Of a stretch of 62,840 bases of DNA, positions 9,103 through 17,061 are shown piece by piece. Origin of the DNA: Candidatus Euphemobacter frigidus (GTDB taxonomy: Bacteria; Auribacterota; Erginobacteria; Erginobacterales; Erginobacteraceae); the NCBI GenBank assembly GCA_030765805.1, contig JAVCDH010000032.1, positions 1 to 62,840 of the forward strand. The letters are read 5' to 3'. Below the pieces are notes generated by a model. That model saw only the letters and a program-made list of their open reading frames with translations. It did not search any database and was not told where the DNA came from. The first letter of the stretch is position 1, and the number at the start of each line of letters is the position of its first letter. Made by a program: the position numbers and the translations under genes.

Positions 9103-9432
9103 TCACATCTTTTTACTTCTTAGCATCCTTTGGAGTTCTTTCATCCGTTCTTTCACCACCCTGATCTTAGACTCAACTTCTTTCCGTTTCTCTATTTGTT
9201 TTTTGATCTCGTCGACTTCAGGTGAGGATGGTTTCCCGATATATTTTGAGCGTATTCTGTTCTTTTCTCGAAAGGCTAGATACGCATATTCATGCCCATT
9301 GATTTTCTTAATAGAGATATACCCTTTCGGGAGGTTCTCTATTTTTTCCCTATAAAGAACACGGAGATCCTTCAGTCTTTCTGATTCTTCCTCAAGGATA
9401 GCAATCAGTTCACTTTTTATTTGAGCTTTCAT
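9103..9432 (-). CDS. Small coiled-coil protein, partner of the nucleotidyltransferase
   Basis: The 109-residue protein has an N-terminal helix, a central beta segment (LPKGYISIKKING, AYLAFREKNRIRSKYIGK, residues ~34-67) and a long charged C-terminal coiled coil (residues 70-105). The central motif resembles the DUF6788-type segment found in small proteins beside such nucleotidyltransferases and in some integrases; this is from memory. No helix-turn-helix is evident. The gene is AT-rich. Its ATG begins four bases from the inner arm of inverted repeat 9437-9476, which therefore covers the ribosome site. As first gene of the pair it is the candidate antitoxin/autoregulator. Confidence 0.5.
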   Translation of the reverse strand: MKAQIKSELIAILEEESERLKDLRVLYREKIENLPKGYISIKKINGHEYAYLAFREKNRIRSKYIGKPSSPEVDEIKKQIEKRKEVESKIRVVKERMKELQRMLRSKKM

Positions 9433-9436
9433 ATTG

Positions 9437-9533
9437 TTAACCTACAATTTTTAATATATTAGATTTTGTAGGTTAATATGTCAAGGGGCATTTTTAACCT
9501 ACAAATATAATATATCTCGAAATTGTAGGTTAA
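9437..9533. promoter_or_regulatory. Twin 40-bp inverted repeats (probable operator)
   Basis: Two repeats of identical geometry: TTAACCTACAA - 18 bases - TTGTAGGTTAA at 9437-9476 and again at 9494-9533, 57 bp apart. All four 11-bp arms are identical while the spacers differ, so the arms are the conserved part. They cover the promoter and ribosome-binding region of the 9432-8392 pair on the minus strand. Confidence 0.8.
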
Positions 9534-9764
9534 TAGGAAATAAAAATACAGCCAGATAAGACTTGTCAACTACGGTGACAACCGGATAGTCGAGCAAAAG
9601 TTGCCTAACGCATTTTAGATTAGATACTTTTGTCAGGCAACTACCCCGTAAAAGAAATATTCGAGTGATGGATAGTAGTGGGGTGGGTGAGTGTGAGGAA
9701 TACGAGCGTGTTAGCTTTTGAACTGATTCACCCATGAGATAAACTCACGGGGGTCTTGCTTGAG
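9534..9764. other. Intergenic stretch without a recognisable gene
   Basis: No convincing coding sequence. A minus-strand open frame (9499-9735) has no recognisable motif and overlaps the operator. The only structure I see is an 8-bp complementary pair AGTTGCCT / AGGCAACT near 9599 and 9642. Confidence 0.4.
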
Positions 9765-9817
9765 ATAAAAAATAATAAAAAGATCGCCCGACCCGCAAAA
9801 TCGGGACGTGCAATCTT
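9765..9817 (-). terminator. Intrinsic terminator of ssrA
   Basis: On the minus strand a GC stem (GATTGC...CCCGA / TCGGG...GCGATC) with an inner loop is followed by TTTTTATTATTTTTT. It lies 13 bases beyond the 3' end of tmRNA. Confidence 0.7.
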
Positions 9818-9829
9818 TCTTTTAAAAAG

Positions 9830-10181
9830 TGGAGGCGGGGGGAGTCGAACCCCCGTCCTGAAATAGATCCCTCCGAGCTTCTACAGGCTTAGTCGATCTA
9901 CTGCGTTCGCCCCCGGAAACTCCGATCGACAGGATTAACCGGGAACTAACCGCCACGAAAAAATCTCACCTCTCCCCCCGGCGGTCCGGGTTTGAGGCCA
10001 GCCTGCTATCGTTCGCCCTTATCCGCCCCGCAGGCTGGACGGTAAGGACGTGACCGCTTTAAGCGGCCAGTGCGAACTGCTCGTTGGCAGTTGTCAATTT
10101 GCCGGGTGTTTTAAGAGGCCTCCCGACCACCTCTGCCTGCCGCGTCGGCTTCACTATCCCAGTCGAAACCGGATCGCCCCC
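9830..10181 (-). ncRNA. ssrA: tmRNA (ssrA)
   Basis: One-piece tmRNA of about 352 nt. The 5' end GGGGGCGATCC...TTCGACTGG pairs in the acceptor stem with the 3' end CGCCTCC, and the 3' end carries the T-arm GGTTCGACTCCCCCC. The discriminator A is not followed by CCA, so CCA must be added after transcription. The tag reading frame runs from 10103 to the TAA at 10059-10061 and encodes GKLTTANEQFALAA, with the expected ALAA end. The RNA rescues stalled ribosomes together with SmpB, which is not in the window. Degenerate copies of its 3' end at 8160 and 4421 show it has served as an integration target. Confidence 0.95.
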
Positions 10182-10225
10182 AAGATTTCAAAGATCACCA
10201 CTTTAAAATAACTTTGTCTGAAGCT

Positions 10226-10254
10226 AATATATATCATTATATATTGTTTGACAA
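10226..10254 (-). promoter_or_regulatory. Probable ssrA promoter
   Basis: On the minus strand TTGTCA (10254-10249), a 17-base spacer and TATATT (10231-10226). This is about 45-50 bases before the mature 5' end, which fits a leader removed by RNase P. Confidence 0.5.
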
Positions 10255-10283
10255 GAGACTTATTTCAACACAGGAATAACCCC

Positions 10284-11861
10284 ATGGCGAGAATTCAATC
10301 CCGAGACAAATCCGGCCTCACTCATTCACTCCTCCCGGCAACCCGGGGATTGTTCATCATCCTTATAATCCTGGCAATGGCAGGGTGCGGAGGTGAAACC
10401 TCCCGGGAGATCACCATTGTCTATACCAACGATCTCCACGGACATCTCCTATCAGAACGGATCCGGGACTGGCCGGGCCAAACGGGGGGATACGCGGTCT
10501 TTGCCGGATGGTTTAAAGAGATTCGCCGAAAGAACAAGGAAAGCGACATCCCGACGCTTCTTCTTGACGGTGGGGATATCTTTACCGGAACGGTGGAGGG
10601 TAACCTGACGAAGGGAGCGACCGTGGTCCGGTTGATGAACCTCCTCAACTACGACGCCATGGCCCTGGGAAACCATGAATTGGACTTCGGTTTCCATAAT
10701 TTGGAACACCTATCCGAAGAAGCCGACTTCCCCTTTCTCAGTGCCAATGTATTCCAGAAGAAGACCGGGAAACTGCTGTCTTTTGTCCGGCCTTATATCA
10801 TAAAAAATTATGAGGGCCTCGTCGTCGGTATTATCGGAGCAACCACCGACGAAGTGCCGTCGATAACGCTGACCCGGAATGTGGGGAGCCTGATCTTCAA
10901 GGACCCGGTCCCGGAGGTTGAGATTTATCAGAAGCTGCTCCGGCGGGAAGGCGTCGATCTCCTCATCGTCCTCAGTCATCTCGGACTGGAGGAAGACAAA
11001 AAATTGGCCCGGGCGGTTCCGGAGATCGACCTTATCATCGGAGGCCACAGCCACGATCTTCTCCCGCATCCATTGCGGGCGGGCGGAAGGGGGACTTTAA
11101 TCTGCCAGGCGGGAAGTTATGGACGCTTTGCCGGCAGGCTTGATATTCACGTAGATACGGCCCAGGATAAGATTGCGGCATTCCGTTCAAAGATTTTCAC
11201 AAACAGCCAGTTTAACCATGAGCCCGACATTGAGATAGACTACCTTCTGAAAAAGGTGAAGTTCGAGAGTGGAGAAGAATACGATCGGGAGATCGGGATC
11301 GCCACCGGGGATATTCTCTCAGGCGATAAAGACGAGTCGCCTCTGGGCGACCTGATTACCGACGCCGTCCGCGCGATGACCGGGGCGGAAGCGGCTTTCC
11401 AGAATCCCTACGGGATTCGGGGTGATCTCCTGGAGGGGCCGATAACCCGGCGGGATATATTCAGGATTCTGCCGTTTGACGACAACATCATCACCATGGA
11501 GCTGACCGGCCGTGAGATCAGAGAATTGCTCGAGCAGAGCCTTACGCTGCAAAAAGGACTGCTCCAGATCTCGGGTTTGCGGGTCACTTATGACATGCGC
11601 CGGACAGAGGGAAACCGCGTCCGCTTAGTAGAGATCGGAGGCAAGGCACTGGAAGACAGAACACGCTATATTGTGGCTACAAACGAGTTTTTAGCCGGAG
11701 GGGGAGATTATTTCCAGGCATTCCGGAAAGGTGAGAACCGCCGGGATACCGGAATTCTGCTCCGGAAAGCCGTCGGGGATTATATTCGGGAACACGGGCC
11801 TATTTATCCAAGACACATTTCATCCCACCGTTGGGTCAATAAGTCGGAAGATGCAGACTAG
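10284..11861 (+). CDS. Lipoprotein 5'-nucleotidase / UshA-family phosphoesterase
   Basis: The N-terminal hydrophobic stretch ends in the lipobox LAMAGC. It is followed by a calcineurin-like metallophosphatase domain: YTNDLHGHL, DGGDIFTG, ALGNHELDFG, LSHLGLEEDK and GGHSHDLL, which supply the two-metal ligands. The C-terminal 5'-nucleotidase domain spans about residues 335-510, including NPYGIRGDL and the later GGGDYF. I prefer the ATG at 10284, with AGGAA upstream; an in-frame TTG at 10248 lies inside a promoter-like region. It should hydrolyse nucleotides, UDP-sugars or similar at the cell surface. The next plus-strand gene is also an exported phosphatase. Confidence 0.9.
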   Translation: MARIQSRDKSGLTHSLLPATRGLFIILIILAMAGCGGETSREITIVYTNDLHGHLLSERIRDWPGQTGGYAVFAGWFKEIRRKNKESDIPTLLLDGGDIFTGTVEGNLTKGATVVRLMNLLNYDAMALGNHELDFGFHNLEHLSEEADFPFLSANVFQKKTGKLLSFVRPYIIKNYEGLVVGIIGATTDEVPSITLTRNVGSLIFKDPVPEVEIYQKLLRREGVDLLIVLSHLGLEEDKKLARAVPEIDLIIGGHSHDLLPHPLRAGGRGTLICQAGSYGRFAGRLDIHVDTAQDKIAAFRSKIFTNSQFNHEPDIEIDYLLKKVKFESGEEYDREIGIATGDILSGDKDESPLGDLITDAVRAMTGAEAAFQNPYGIRGDLLEGPITRRDIFRILPFDDNIITMELTGREIRELLEQSLTLQKGLLQISGLRVTYDMRRTEGNRVRLVEIGGKALEDRTRYIVATNEFLAGGGDYFQAFRKGENRRDTGILLRKAVGDYIREHGPIYPRHISSHRWVNKSEDAD

Positions 11862-11994
11862 CAGCCAGCAAAAAAATGTCCCTGTTGGGATCCACTATCC
11901 GGAGAAATCTTGAGCCAGAGTTCTAACCGCTGATTCCTTTGCCCGCGCACGTGGGTGGACAAAGCATTCTAAGAACTGGTAAAAATTTTAGGCT

Positions 11995-12022
11995 TTGTTA
12001 TTGTCCGTTATTTTTATATTAT
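11995..12022 (+). promoter_or_regulatory. Possible promoter of the acid phosphatase gene
   Basis: TTGTTA (11995-12000), 16 bases and TATTAT (12017-12022) in an AT-rich stretch about 46 bases before the start codon. Confidence 0.3.
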
Positions 12023-12067
12023 AACAAAATCTTTACGGGGCAAAAATTATATCAATAAGGAGGAGAG

Positions 12068-13162
12068 ATGAAGAAGAGCAGTCTTTTCGTGGTTAGCCTG
12101 CTGGCAGTGTCCATCACTCTTTCGTCCGCCGGTTTCGCGGGACGGAAGCAACTCGGCAATGACGTGGTCTGGGTTAAGAGATCCGCCACGTATAAATGCT
12201 GCGTTCAGCAGGCGTATTTAAACGGGATGAACCGCCTCCGGGACCTGGTGAAGGACAAAAAACCGGGGACCTGGTGCGTCGTTCTCGACGCCGATGAGAC
12301 CGTCATCAGCAATGTGATCTACCAGATGGCCGGACTGGCATATTCAAAGAAATCATGGAACGACTGGTGTAAGCAGGCGGCCGCCCCGGCCCTTCCCGGG
12401 GCCAAGGAGTTCTGCGCCCTGGCCCAGGAACTGGGGGGCAAGGTGATTATCCTCACCAACCGGCAGGGTGATTTAAAAGAAGTCACTGAAAAAAACTTGC
12501 GCAAAATTGATTTTCCCTACGACATCCTGCTCCTGCGGGAAGGTCCGTACGCCAAGGACAGAACAAAAGTGATGCGCCGGGAAGCCATCCGGAAGGGAAC
12601 CGTGAAGACACTTCCCGCCGGGGTAAAGCTGCCGCCCCTGGAGATCGCCATGCTCGCCGGTGATCAGACCCATGATCTGTATGACAGCTATAAATTAAAT
12701 TTTGAGGATATTAAAGAGAGGTTTGGCAGGGACTTTATCATTCTCCCCAACCCGATGTACGGCGACTGGGCCAGTCCCCCAATGTACGCCGACCCGGGGA
12801 TAATCCGGGCGCGCCTCCCTTCCAGGAAGAAGCCGAGCAGCGGGGACGCCCGTCCGGCCCCGGGAGTAATAAGCTGGCAGGAAGCAATGGATAAAGTGGG
12901 GGAAAACGTGGTAGTGGAGACGGAGATAGTAAGCGTCTATGATCCGGCTTCCCGGGGAAAGGGCGGCCCGGTCAAGCTTAATACCAGCCGCGATTGGAAT
13001 GAAGGCTTAACAATCATTCTCTTCAATAAGGATGGCTCATTCGGTGACCCGGACCGTTTCAATGGGAAAAAAGTTCGTGCCTCCGGCAAGATAGGAACCT
13101 ACCATGACGCTGTTCAGCTCACGATAGGCGCACCGGACGATATTGAGATAGTTGAAGAATAG
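12068..13162 (+). CDS. Exported HAD acid phosphatase (class B/e(P4)-like) fused to an OB-like domain
   Basis: A 364-residue protein with a signal peptide (residues 1-24) and no lipobox. The HAD phosphatase core has motif I VLDADETV (D74, D76), motif II ILTNR, a conserved K/R region near 175 and AGDQTHD, matching the class B / lipoprotein e(P4) acid phosphatases. After a linker (~residues 265-280) comes a C-terminal ~90-residue segment (VVVETEIVSVYDP, VRASGKIGTYHDAVQLTI) that looks like the small OB-fold domain seen in secreted nucleic-acid-binding proteins. I infer a role in scavenging phosphate from nucleotides. The strong AAGGAGGAG site fixes the start. Confidence 0.8.
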   Translation: MKKSSLFVVSLLAVSITLSSAGFAGRKQLGNDVVWVKRSATYKCCVQQAYLNGMNRLRDLVKDKKPGTWCVVLDADETVISNVIYQMAGLAYSKKSWNDWCKQAAAPALPGAKEFCALAQELGGKVIILTNRQGDLKEVTEKNLRKIDFPYDILLLREGPYAKDRTKVMRREAIRKGTVKTLPAGVKLPPLEIAMLAGDQTHDLYDSYKLNFEDIKERFGRDFIILPNPMYGDWASPPMYADPGIIRARLPSRKKPSSGDARPAPGVISWQEAMDKVGENVVVETEIVSVYDPASRGKGGPVKLNTSRDWNEGLTIILFNKDGSFGDPDRFNGKKVRASGKIGTYHDAVQLTIGAPDDIEIVEE

Positions 13163-13204
13163 GTCGACATCTTCGTAGTTGCCCCGCTAAGGCGGGGCTA
13201 AGTT
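13161..13204 (+). repeat. Modular palindromic repeat, short copy
   Basis: AGGTCGAC-ATCTTCGTAG-TTGCCCCGCTAAGGCGGGGC-TAAGTT. The end of the long copies (39665-39780, 25511-25622) recurs here: the outer-arm word, half of the CTACGA hairpin, then a GCCCCGC/GCGGGGC stem. It begins at the stop codon of the phosphatase gene. Confidence 0.65.
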
Positions 13205-13223
13205 TACTGGAGAATTAATCACG

Positions 13224-14297
13224 ATGGGTTTTAAATTCAATACAATACCGTCAACAATCTCCGGCAGTCTGACCAACTTCAGATTCTACCGGGAGTTGAT
13301 CCGGCGCCCCGTGAGAGAAGCTTTTATCTATCTGGCCATTCTGGTTGTTATACCGGTCATCCTCTTCACCGGCATCCAGATATATGAGCTGAATAAAATC
13401 ATGGGCCAATTCACGGAAGCCCTGAAAGGGAACCTCCCTCCCCTCAGGATAGAGAAGGGGCAAGTCATCATGGATGATGGTGAGAACTTCAGTTTTGAGA
13501 AGGAGAACGAATACACGGTGGATGATTTAAGGCAACCGTTAGATCGATTCAATAAATGGAGTGGACGGGCAGTTCAAAGTAAAGACAATGAAAAAAATCT
13601 AACCCCAGAAGAAAAAGAACGGATGGTCGCATTGGAAGCGGCCCAGCAGAATACTGCTTCCGCCTTAACCTGGATTGACGCCCACTTTCCCGTCCCGGAA
13701 GCGCTTATCACGTCCGGAGAGGTAGACAAGCTGCTGGAAGAGGACCCTCCGGCCGACGAGGATACGGCTAAAATACTCCGCGATACCGCCCATTCTCGCA
13801 ACTTCGTCTTCATTGTCGATCTGACTACTGAAGATCCCCCGTTGCCGCCGGGGTTGTTAGTTTTCGCATTGAGCAAAAACAGTTTGATCACTAATAATCC
13901 CCTGGCACCCAAAATCCCATTCTCCGAAGACACCTCAACGGTCATCAATGATGAGATGCTCCAAAGTTGGCGAAAATCAATCATCTGGCAGATGGTACCG
14001 ATTATGATCGGTCTGGGTTTTGTAGTTACTTACCTGGTCACTCTCATCATTATTCTCGGTGGGAGTGCCGCGGCCGGCGTGACCGCATCTCTTCTTAAAT
14101 GGCGGCTTCCCTTCAAGCAGGTCTTCGCAATTGGCCTTTACGCAATCACACCGGCTCTTCTCTTCATCCTTCTATGCCTTATCCTGATGATATCGACGCC
14201 CTTATTGATTAGCCTGAAACTCTTGCTGATCATCTTCCTGTTGCTCTATGGGGTTTACGTGATCAGTGCGACCAAGAGGTGCTGTTCGGCGGATTGA
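13224..14297 (+). CDS. DUF1189 family membrane protein
   Basis: The 357-residue integral membrane protein fits DUF1189. One membrane helix lies near residues 34-55. A large extracytoplasmic domain (~60-250) is rich in acidic residues. Then come three or four C-terminal helices (~255-350), including the dense ITPALLFILLCLILMISTPLLISLKLLLIIFLLL stretch, split here by the family's usual short loop. The function is unknown in the family. It is followed after 18 bases by a DUF192 lipoprotein gene, so they are probably co-transcribed with fmt. Confidence 0.75.
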   Translation: MGFKFNTIPSTISGSLTNFRFYRELIRRPVREAFIYLAILVVIPVILFTGIQIYELNKIMGQFTEALKGNLPPLRIEKGQVIMDDGENFSFEKENEYTVDDLRQPLDRFNKWSGRAVQSKDNEKNLTPEEKERMVALEAAQQNTASALTWIDAHFPVPEALITSGEVDKLLEEDPPADEDTAKILRDTAHSRNFVFIVDLTTEDPPLPPGLLVFALSKNSLITNNPLAPKIPFSEDTSTVINDEMLQSWRKSIIWQMVPIMIGLGFVVTYLVTLIIILGGSAAAGVTASLLKWRLPFKQVFAIGLYAITPALLFILLCLILMISTPLLISLKLLLIIFLLLYGVYVISATKRCCSAD

Positions 14298-14315
14298 GCA
14301 AGCCCTTAGCTCACG

Positions 14316-14768
14316 ATGCGTTTATCCACAATCATCACTATCGGTACCGCTTCTCTAATCCTTCTGATAACCGGGGGATGCCGGGAGGGAATCAAGACCG
14401 GTATCATCTTCGGTGAAGGGGAGGTCCTGATCGGAGACAGGAAAATTAAAGTGGAACTCGCTCTGACCGCCCCTCAGAAGGAGCAGGGCCTGAAATATCG
14501 CCGATCCTTGCCGGAGAACCGGGGGATGATTTTTATGTATTCTTCGCCGGTTCGCTCCCCGTTCTGGATGAAGGACACCCATATACCGCTCTCCATTGCC
14601 TTTATCAACGGGGAGGGCAGGATCATCAGCATCCAGAAGATGGAGCCGGATAATGATCAGAGACTCTACCACCCACCCAAACCATTTAAATACGCTCTCG
14701 AGATGAACCAGGGATGGTTTGAGAAGAACAATGTCGGGGTAGGGGAGAGGGTGATATTAAAAAATTAG
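14316..14768 (+). CDS. DUF192 (UPF0127) lipoprotein
   Basis: 150 residues with a lipoprotein signal (LLITGGC). The DUF192 core has the hallmark RSLPENRGMIFMY, SPFWMKDTHIPLSIAFI and a final GERV strand. The family is widespread, usually exported and of unknown function. It starts 18 bases after the DUF1189 gene and ends 11 bases before fmt. Confidence 0.9.
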   Translation: MRLSTIITIGTASLILLITGGCREGIKTGIIFGEGEVLIGDRKIKVELALTAPQKEQGLKYRRSLPENRGMIFMYSSPVRSPFWMKDTHIPLSIAFINGEGRIISIQKMEPDNDQRLYHPPKPFKYALEMNQGWFEKNNVGVGERVILKN

Positions 14769-14779
14769 GCCAACTATAG

Positions 14780-15778
14780 ATGAAGATTGTATTTATGGGA
14801 ACACCGGTGTTCGCTCTTCCCGGGCTTGACTCCCTGGTCAACCGGGGGGTGGAGATAGCCGCGGTAGTGACCCGACCAGACCGCGGAGCAGGGCGGGGGA
14901 GACGATTAACACCTTCTCCGGTGAAAGTCAGAGCTTTAGCGCTGGGCCTCAGCGTCCTTCAGCCGGAGAGACTGAAAGACCGCGATTTCATCGCCCTGAT
15001 CAAAGACATCTCCCCTAACCTGATAGTAGTTTCCGCTTATGGAAAGTTCATCCCCGCGGAAGTCCTTGCCGGCGCGAAAGAGGGCGGCATCAATCTTCAC
15101 CCTTCACTCCTCCCCCGGTATCGGGGCGCGGCACCGATTCAATGGGCCCTGATAAATGGTGAGGTTGAGACCGGGGTTACCATTATCTCAATAAGCGACC
15201 GGATGGACGCGGGATATATTTTTGCCCAGGCGCCGGTCGCTATCTTTCCAGAGGACAATGCCGAGACCCTGGGCCATAGACTGGCAGAGAGAGGGGGAGA
15301 GCTTCTATCTGACGTCGTAGAAAAGCTAGCCCAGGGCTCTCTCGTTCCCCGGCCTCAGGACGAGAGCAAAGTTACTCTCGCCCCCCGGCTTTCCAAGGAG
15401 GATGGACGAATAAACTGGCACCGATCGGCAACCCGAATCCACAACCTGGTCCGGGGACTCTACCCATGGCCCGGCACCTTCACAACCGTTCCAACCCTAA
15501 AAGGAGAGAAGATTTTGAAGATAATCCGTTGCCGGCCGGGCCCCTCGTCAAATGGAGTCCCGGGAGAAGCGCTGGAAGCGGAAGGAGATATCCTGAGCAT
15601 TGCCGCCGGGGAAGGGAGTCTCCGCATCCTGGAACTCCAGATCGAAGGAAAACGTCCGGTCACGGCGGGTGAGTTTCTACGTGGCTACCGGATATCGCCG
15701 GGTGTAATTCTGGGGGGACCCAGCGGGACGGCAACTATTACCTTTCGGAGGAAAATAATAAATGAAAGAGATAATTAG
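14780..15778 (+). CDS. fmt: Methionyl-tRNA formyltransferase
   Basis: 332 residues, slightly longer than usual. The N-terminal Rossmann formyltransferase domain begins MKIVFMGTPVFALPGL. The catalytic region has NLHPSLLPRYRGAAPIQWAL followed by TGVTI and MDAGYI. The C-terminal OB-like tRNA-binding domain runs from about residue 205. It transfers a formyl group from 10-formyl-THF to the initiator Met-tRNA. No peptide deformylase gene lies beside it. Its last 17 bases overlap the start of ridA. Confidence 0.97.
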   Translation: MKIVFMGTPVFALPGLDSLVNRGVEIAAVVTRPDRGAGRGRRLTPSPVKVRALALGLSVLQPERLKDRDFIALIKDISPNLIVVSAYGKFIPAEVLAGAKEGGINLHPSLLPRYRGAAPIQWALINGEVETGVTIISISDRMDAGYIFAQAPVAIFPEDNAETLGHRLAERGGELLSDVVEKLAQGSLVPRPQDESKVTLAPRLSKEDGRINWHRSATRIHNLVRGLYPWPGTFTTVPTLKGEKILKIIRCRPGPSSNGVPGEALEAEGDILSIAAGEGSLRILELQIEGKRPVTAGEFLRGYRISPGVILGGPSGTATITFRRKIINERDN

Positions 15779-16169
15779 TTCACAAAATGCCCCTCCGGCC
15801 GCCGGTCCTTATTCTCAGGCGGTCAAGGCCGGTGATCTGATCTTCATCTCCGGGCAACTCCCTCTTACGCCGGAAGGAGTGCTGGTCGAGGGAGGGATCA
15901 AAGAACAGACTATCCAGATCCTGAAGAATTTGAAATCGATCCTGGAAGAGGCGGAGATTACCCTGGAGCAAGTTGTCAAGACGACAATCTATCTTGATAA
16001 TATGGCCGACTTTGACGCATTCAATGAAGTATATCGGGAATATTTTCCCGACGAACCTCCTGCCCGGGCTTGTGTCGAGGTCTCAGCCCTACCCCAGGGG
16101 GTCAGTGTGGAGATCGCCGCTGTCGCGGTCCGGATTGGACAATCCCCGATGCCGGAGTTTCCGGTATAA
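15762..16169 (+). CDS. ridA: RidA family enamine/imine deaminase
   Basis: 135 residues. The family pattern is complete: APPAAGPYSQAV at the start, LIFISGQLP, TIYLDNMADFDAFNEVY, and the arginine in PPARACVEV that binds the carboxylate of 2-aminoacrylate. It hydrolyses reactive enamines made by PLP enzymes. A GGAGG site lies inside the end of fmt, and the 17-base overlap implies coupled translation. Confidence 0.95.
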   Translation: MKEIISSQNAPPAAGPYSQAVKAGDLIFISGQLPLTPEGVLVEGGIKEQTIQILKNLKSILEEAEITLEQVVKTTIYLDNMADFDAFNEVYREYFPDEPPARACVEVSALPQGVSVEIAAVAVRIGQSPMPEFPV

Positions 16170-16233
16170 TTAAGCTCTTGTTTTCGAATTTGATTAAACC
16201 GCAAAGTCGCCTTTGAACTCCGCGGTTCAAATA

Positions 16234-17043
16234 ATGAAGAGCAAGATAATAACCCTTCTCACCGACTTTGGTGAGGAGGATTGGTTTGTGGGATCCATGA
16301 AGGGGGTGATCGCCTCCATCTGTCCCGGGGCGCGGACTGTTGATATCACGCACCGGATTTCACCTGGAGATATCCGGAGAGGAGCTTTAATATTAAGATG
16401 CGCCTACCGATACTTCCCCCGGGGAACGGTGCACCTGGCGGTGGTCGATCCGGGGGTGGGCTCGGACCGTGCGGTCCTCGTAGTACGGGGTGGGGGATAT
16501 ATCTTCGTGGCTCCGGATAACGGTCTCCTCAGTTATGTTCTTACCGATCTGAAGGAGAAGGCTATCTTTCATGCCATCCGGGAGGATCTCTTTCGGGACG
16601 AGATAAGCGACACCTTCCACGGCCGCGATATCTTCGCGCCTCTGGCCGCCCGGCTGGCCGGAGGTCTCCCGGCCGAGAAGGTCGGTCCGCCAAACTCCCA
16701 GCCGGTTATCTTGTCCACGCCGGTCGTCAGGCCTACAACGGATGGATACCAGCTGGTGGAGATAATAGGCATGGATAGATTCGGTAACTGCGTCACCGCC
16801 CTGGCACAAAATCTCCCGGACCAGTCACCCGGATCTGATCATCCGTCGGCCCTTCAACTGACAATCAACGATCACTGTCTTCATATTCCGCTGGTAAACA
16901 GTTACGCAGCCGTGGAGAATGGAAAACTCCTCGCTGTCTGGGGGAGTTGCGGATTTCTTGAACTGGCTGTAAACGGGGGCAACGCCGCCCAACAACTGGG
17001 ATTACAGGTCGGGGATATGGTTAAGGTGGAATTTAATAGTTAA
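16234..17043 (+). CDS. SAM hydrolase / hydroxide adenosyltransferase (DUF62)
   Basis: About 269 residues. The N-terminal domain opens ITLLTDFGEEDWFVG and contains DITHRISPGDI, VHLAVVDPGVGS and APDNGLLS, which supply the SAM pocket. The C-terminal beta-barrel domain includes IIGMDRFGNCVT. The family splits S-adenosylmethionine into adenosine and methionine with water. I chose the ATG at 16234 because the conserved core begins at once; an in-frame TTG at 16213 lies in a small hairpin (AACCGC / GCGGTT). Confidence 0.9.
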   Translation: MKSKIITLLTDFGEEDWFVGSMKGVIASICPGARTVDITHRISPGDIRRGALILRCAYRYFPRGTVHLAVVDPGVGSDRAVLVVRGGGYIFVAPDNGLLSYVLTDLKEKAIFHAIREDLFRDEISDTFHGRDIFAPLAARLAGGLPAEKVGPPNSQPVILSTPVVRPTTDGYQLVEIIGMDRFGNCVTALAQNLPDQSPGSDHPSALQLTINDHCLHIPLVNSYAAVENGKLLAVWGSCGFLELAVNGGNAAQQLGLQVGDMVKVEFNS

Positions 17044-17061
17044 GTTATAGAGAGAGTACTT

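Noticed and set aside
8392..9432. Type IV AbiEi/AbiEii toxin-antitoxin pair
   Set aside because: The nucleotidyltransferase is of related fold, but the partner lacks the AbiEi winged-helix pattern and gene sizes do not fit. Kept only as a toxin-like candidate.
9499..9735. 78-codon minus-strand open frame
   Set aside because: It overlaps the twin operator repeats and shows no recognisable motif or ribosome site.
10248..10283. TTG start of the 5'-nucleotidase at 10248
   Set aside because: The TTG is within promoter-like sequence on the opposite strand and has no ribosome site. The ATG at 10284 has AGGAA upstream and keeps the signal peptide.
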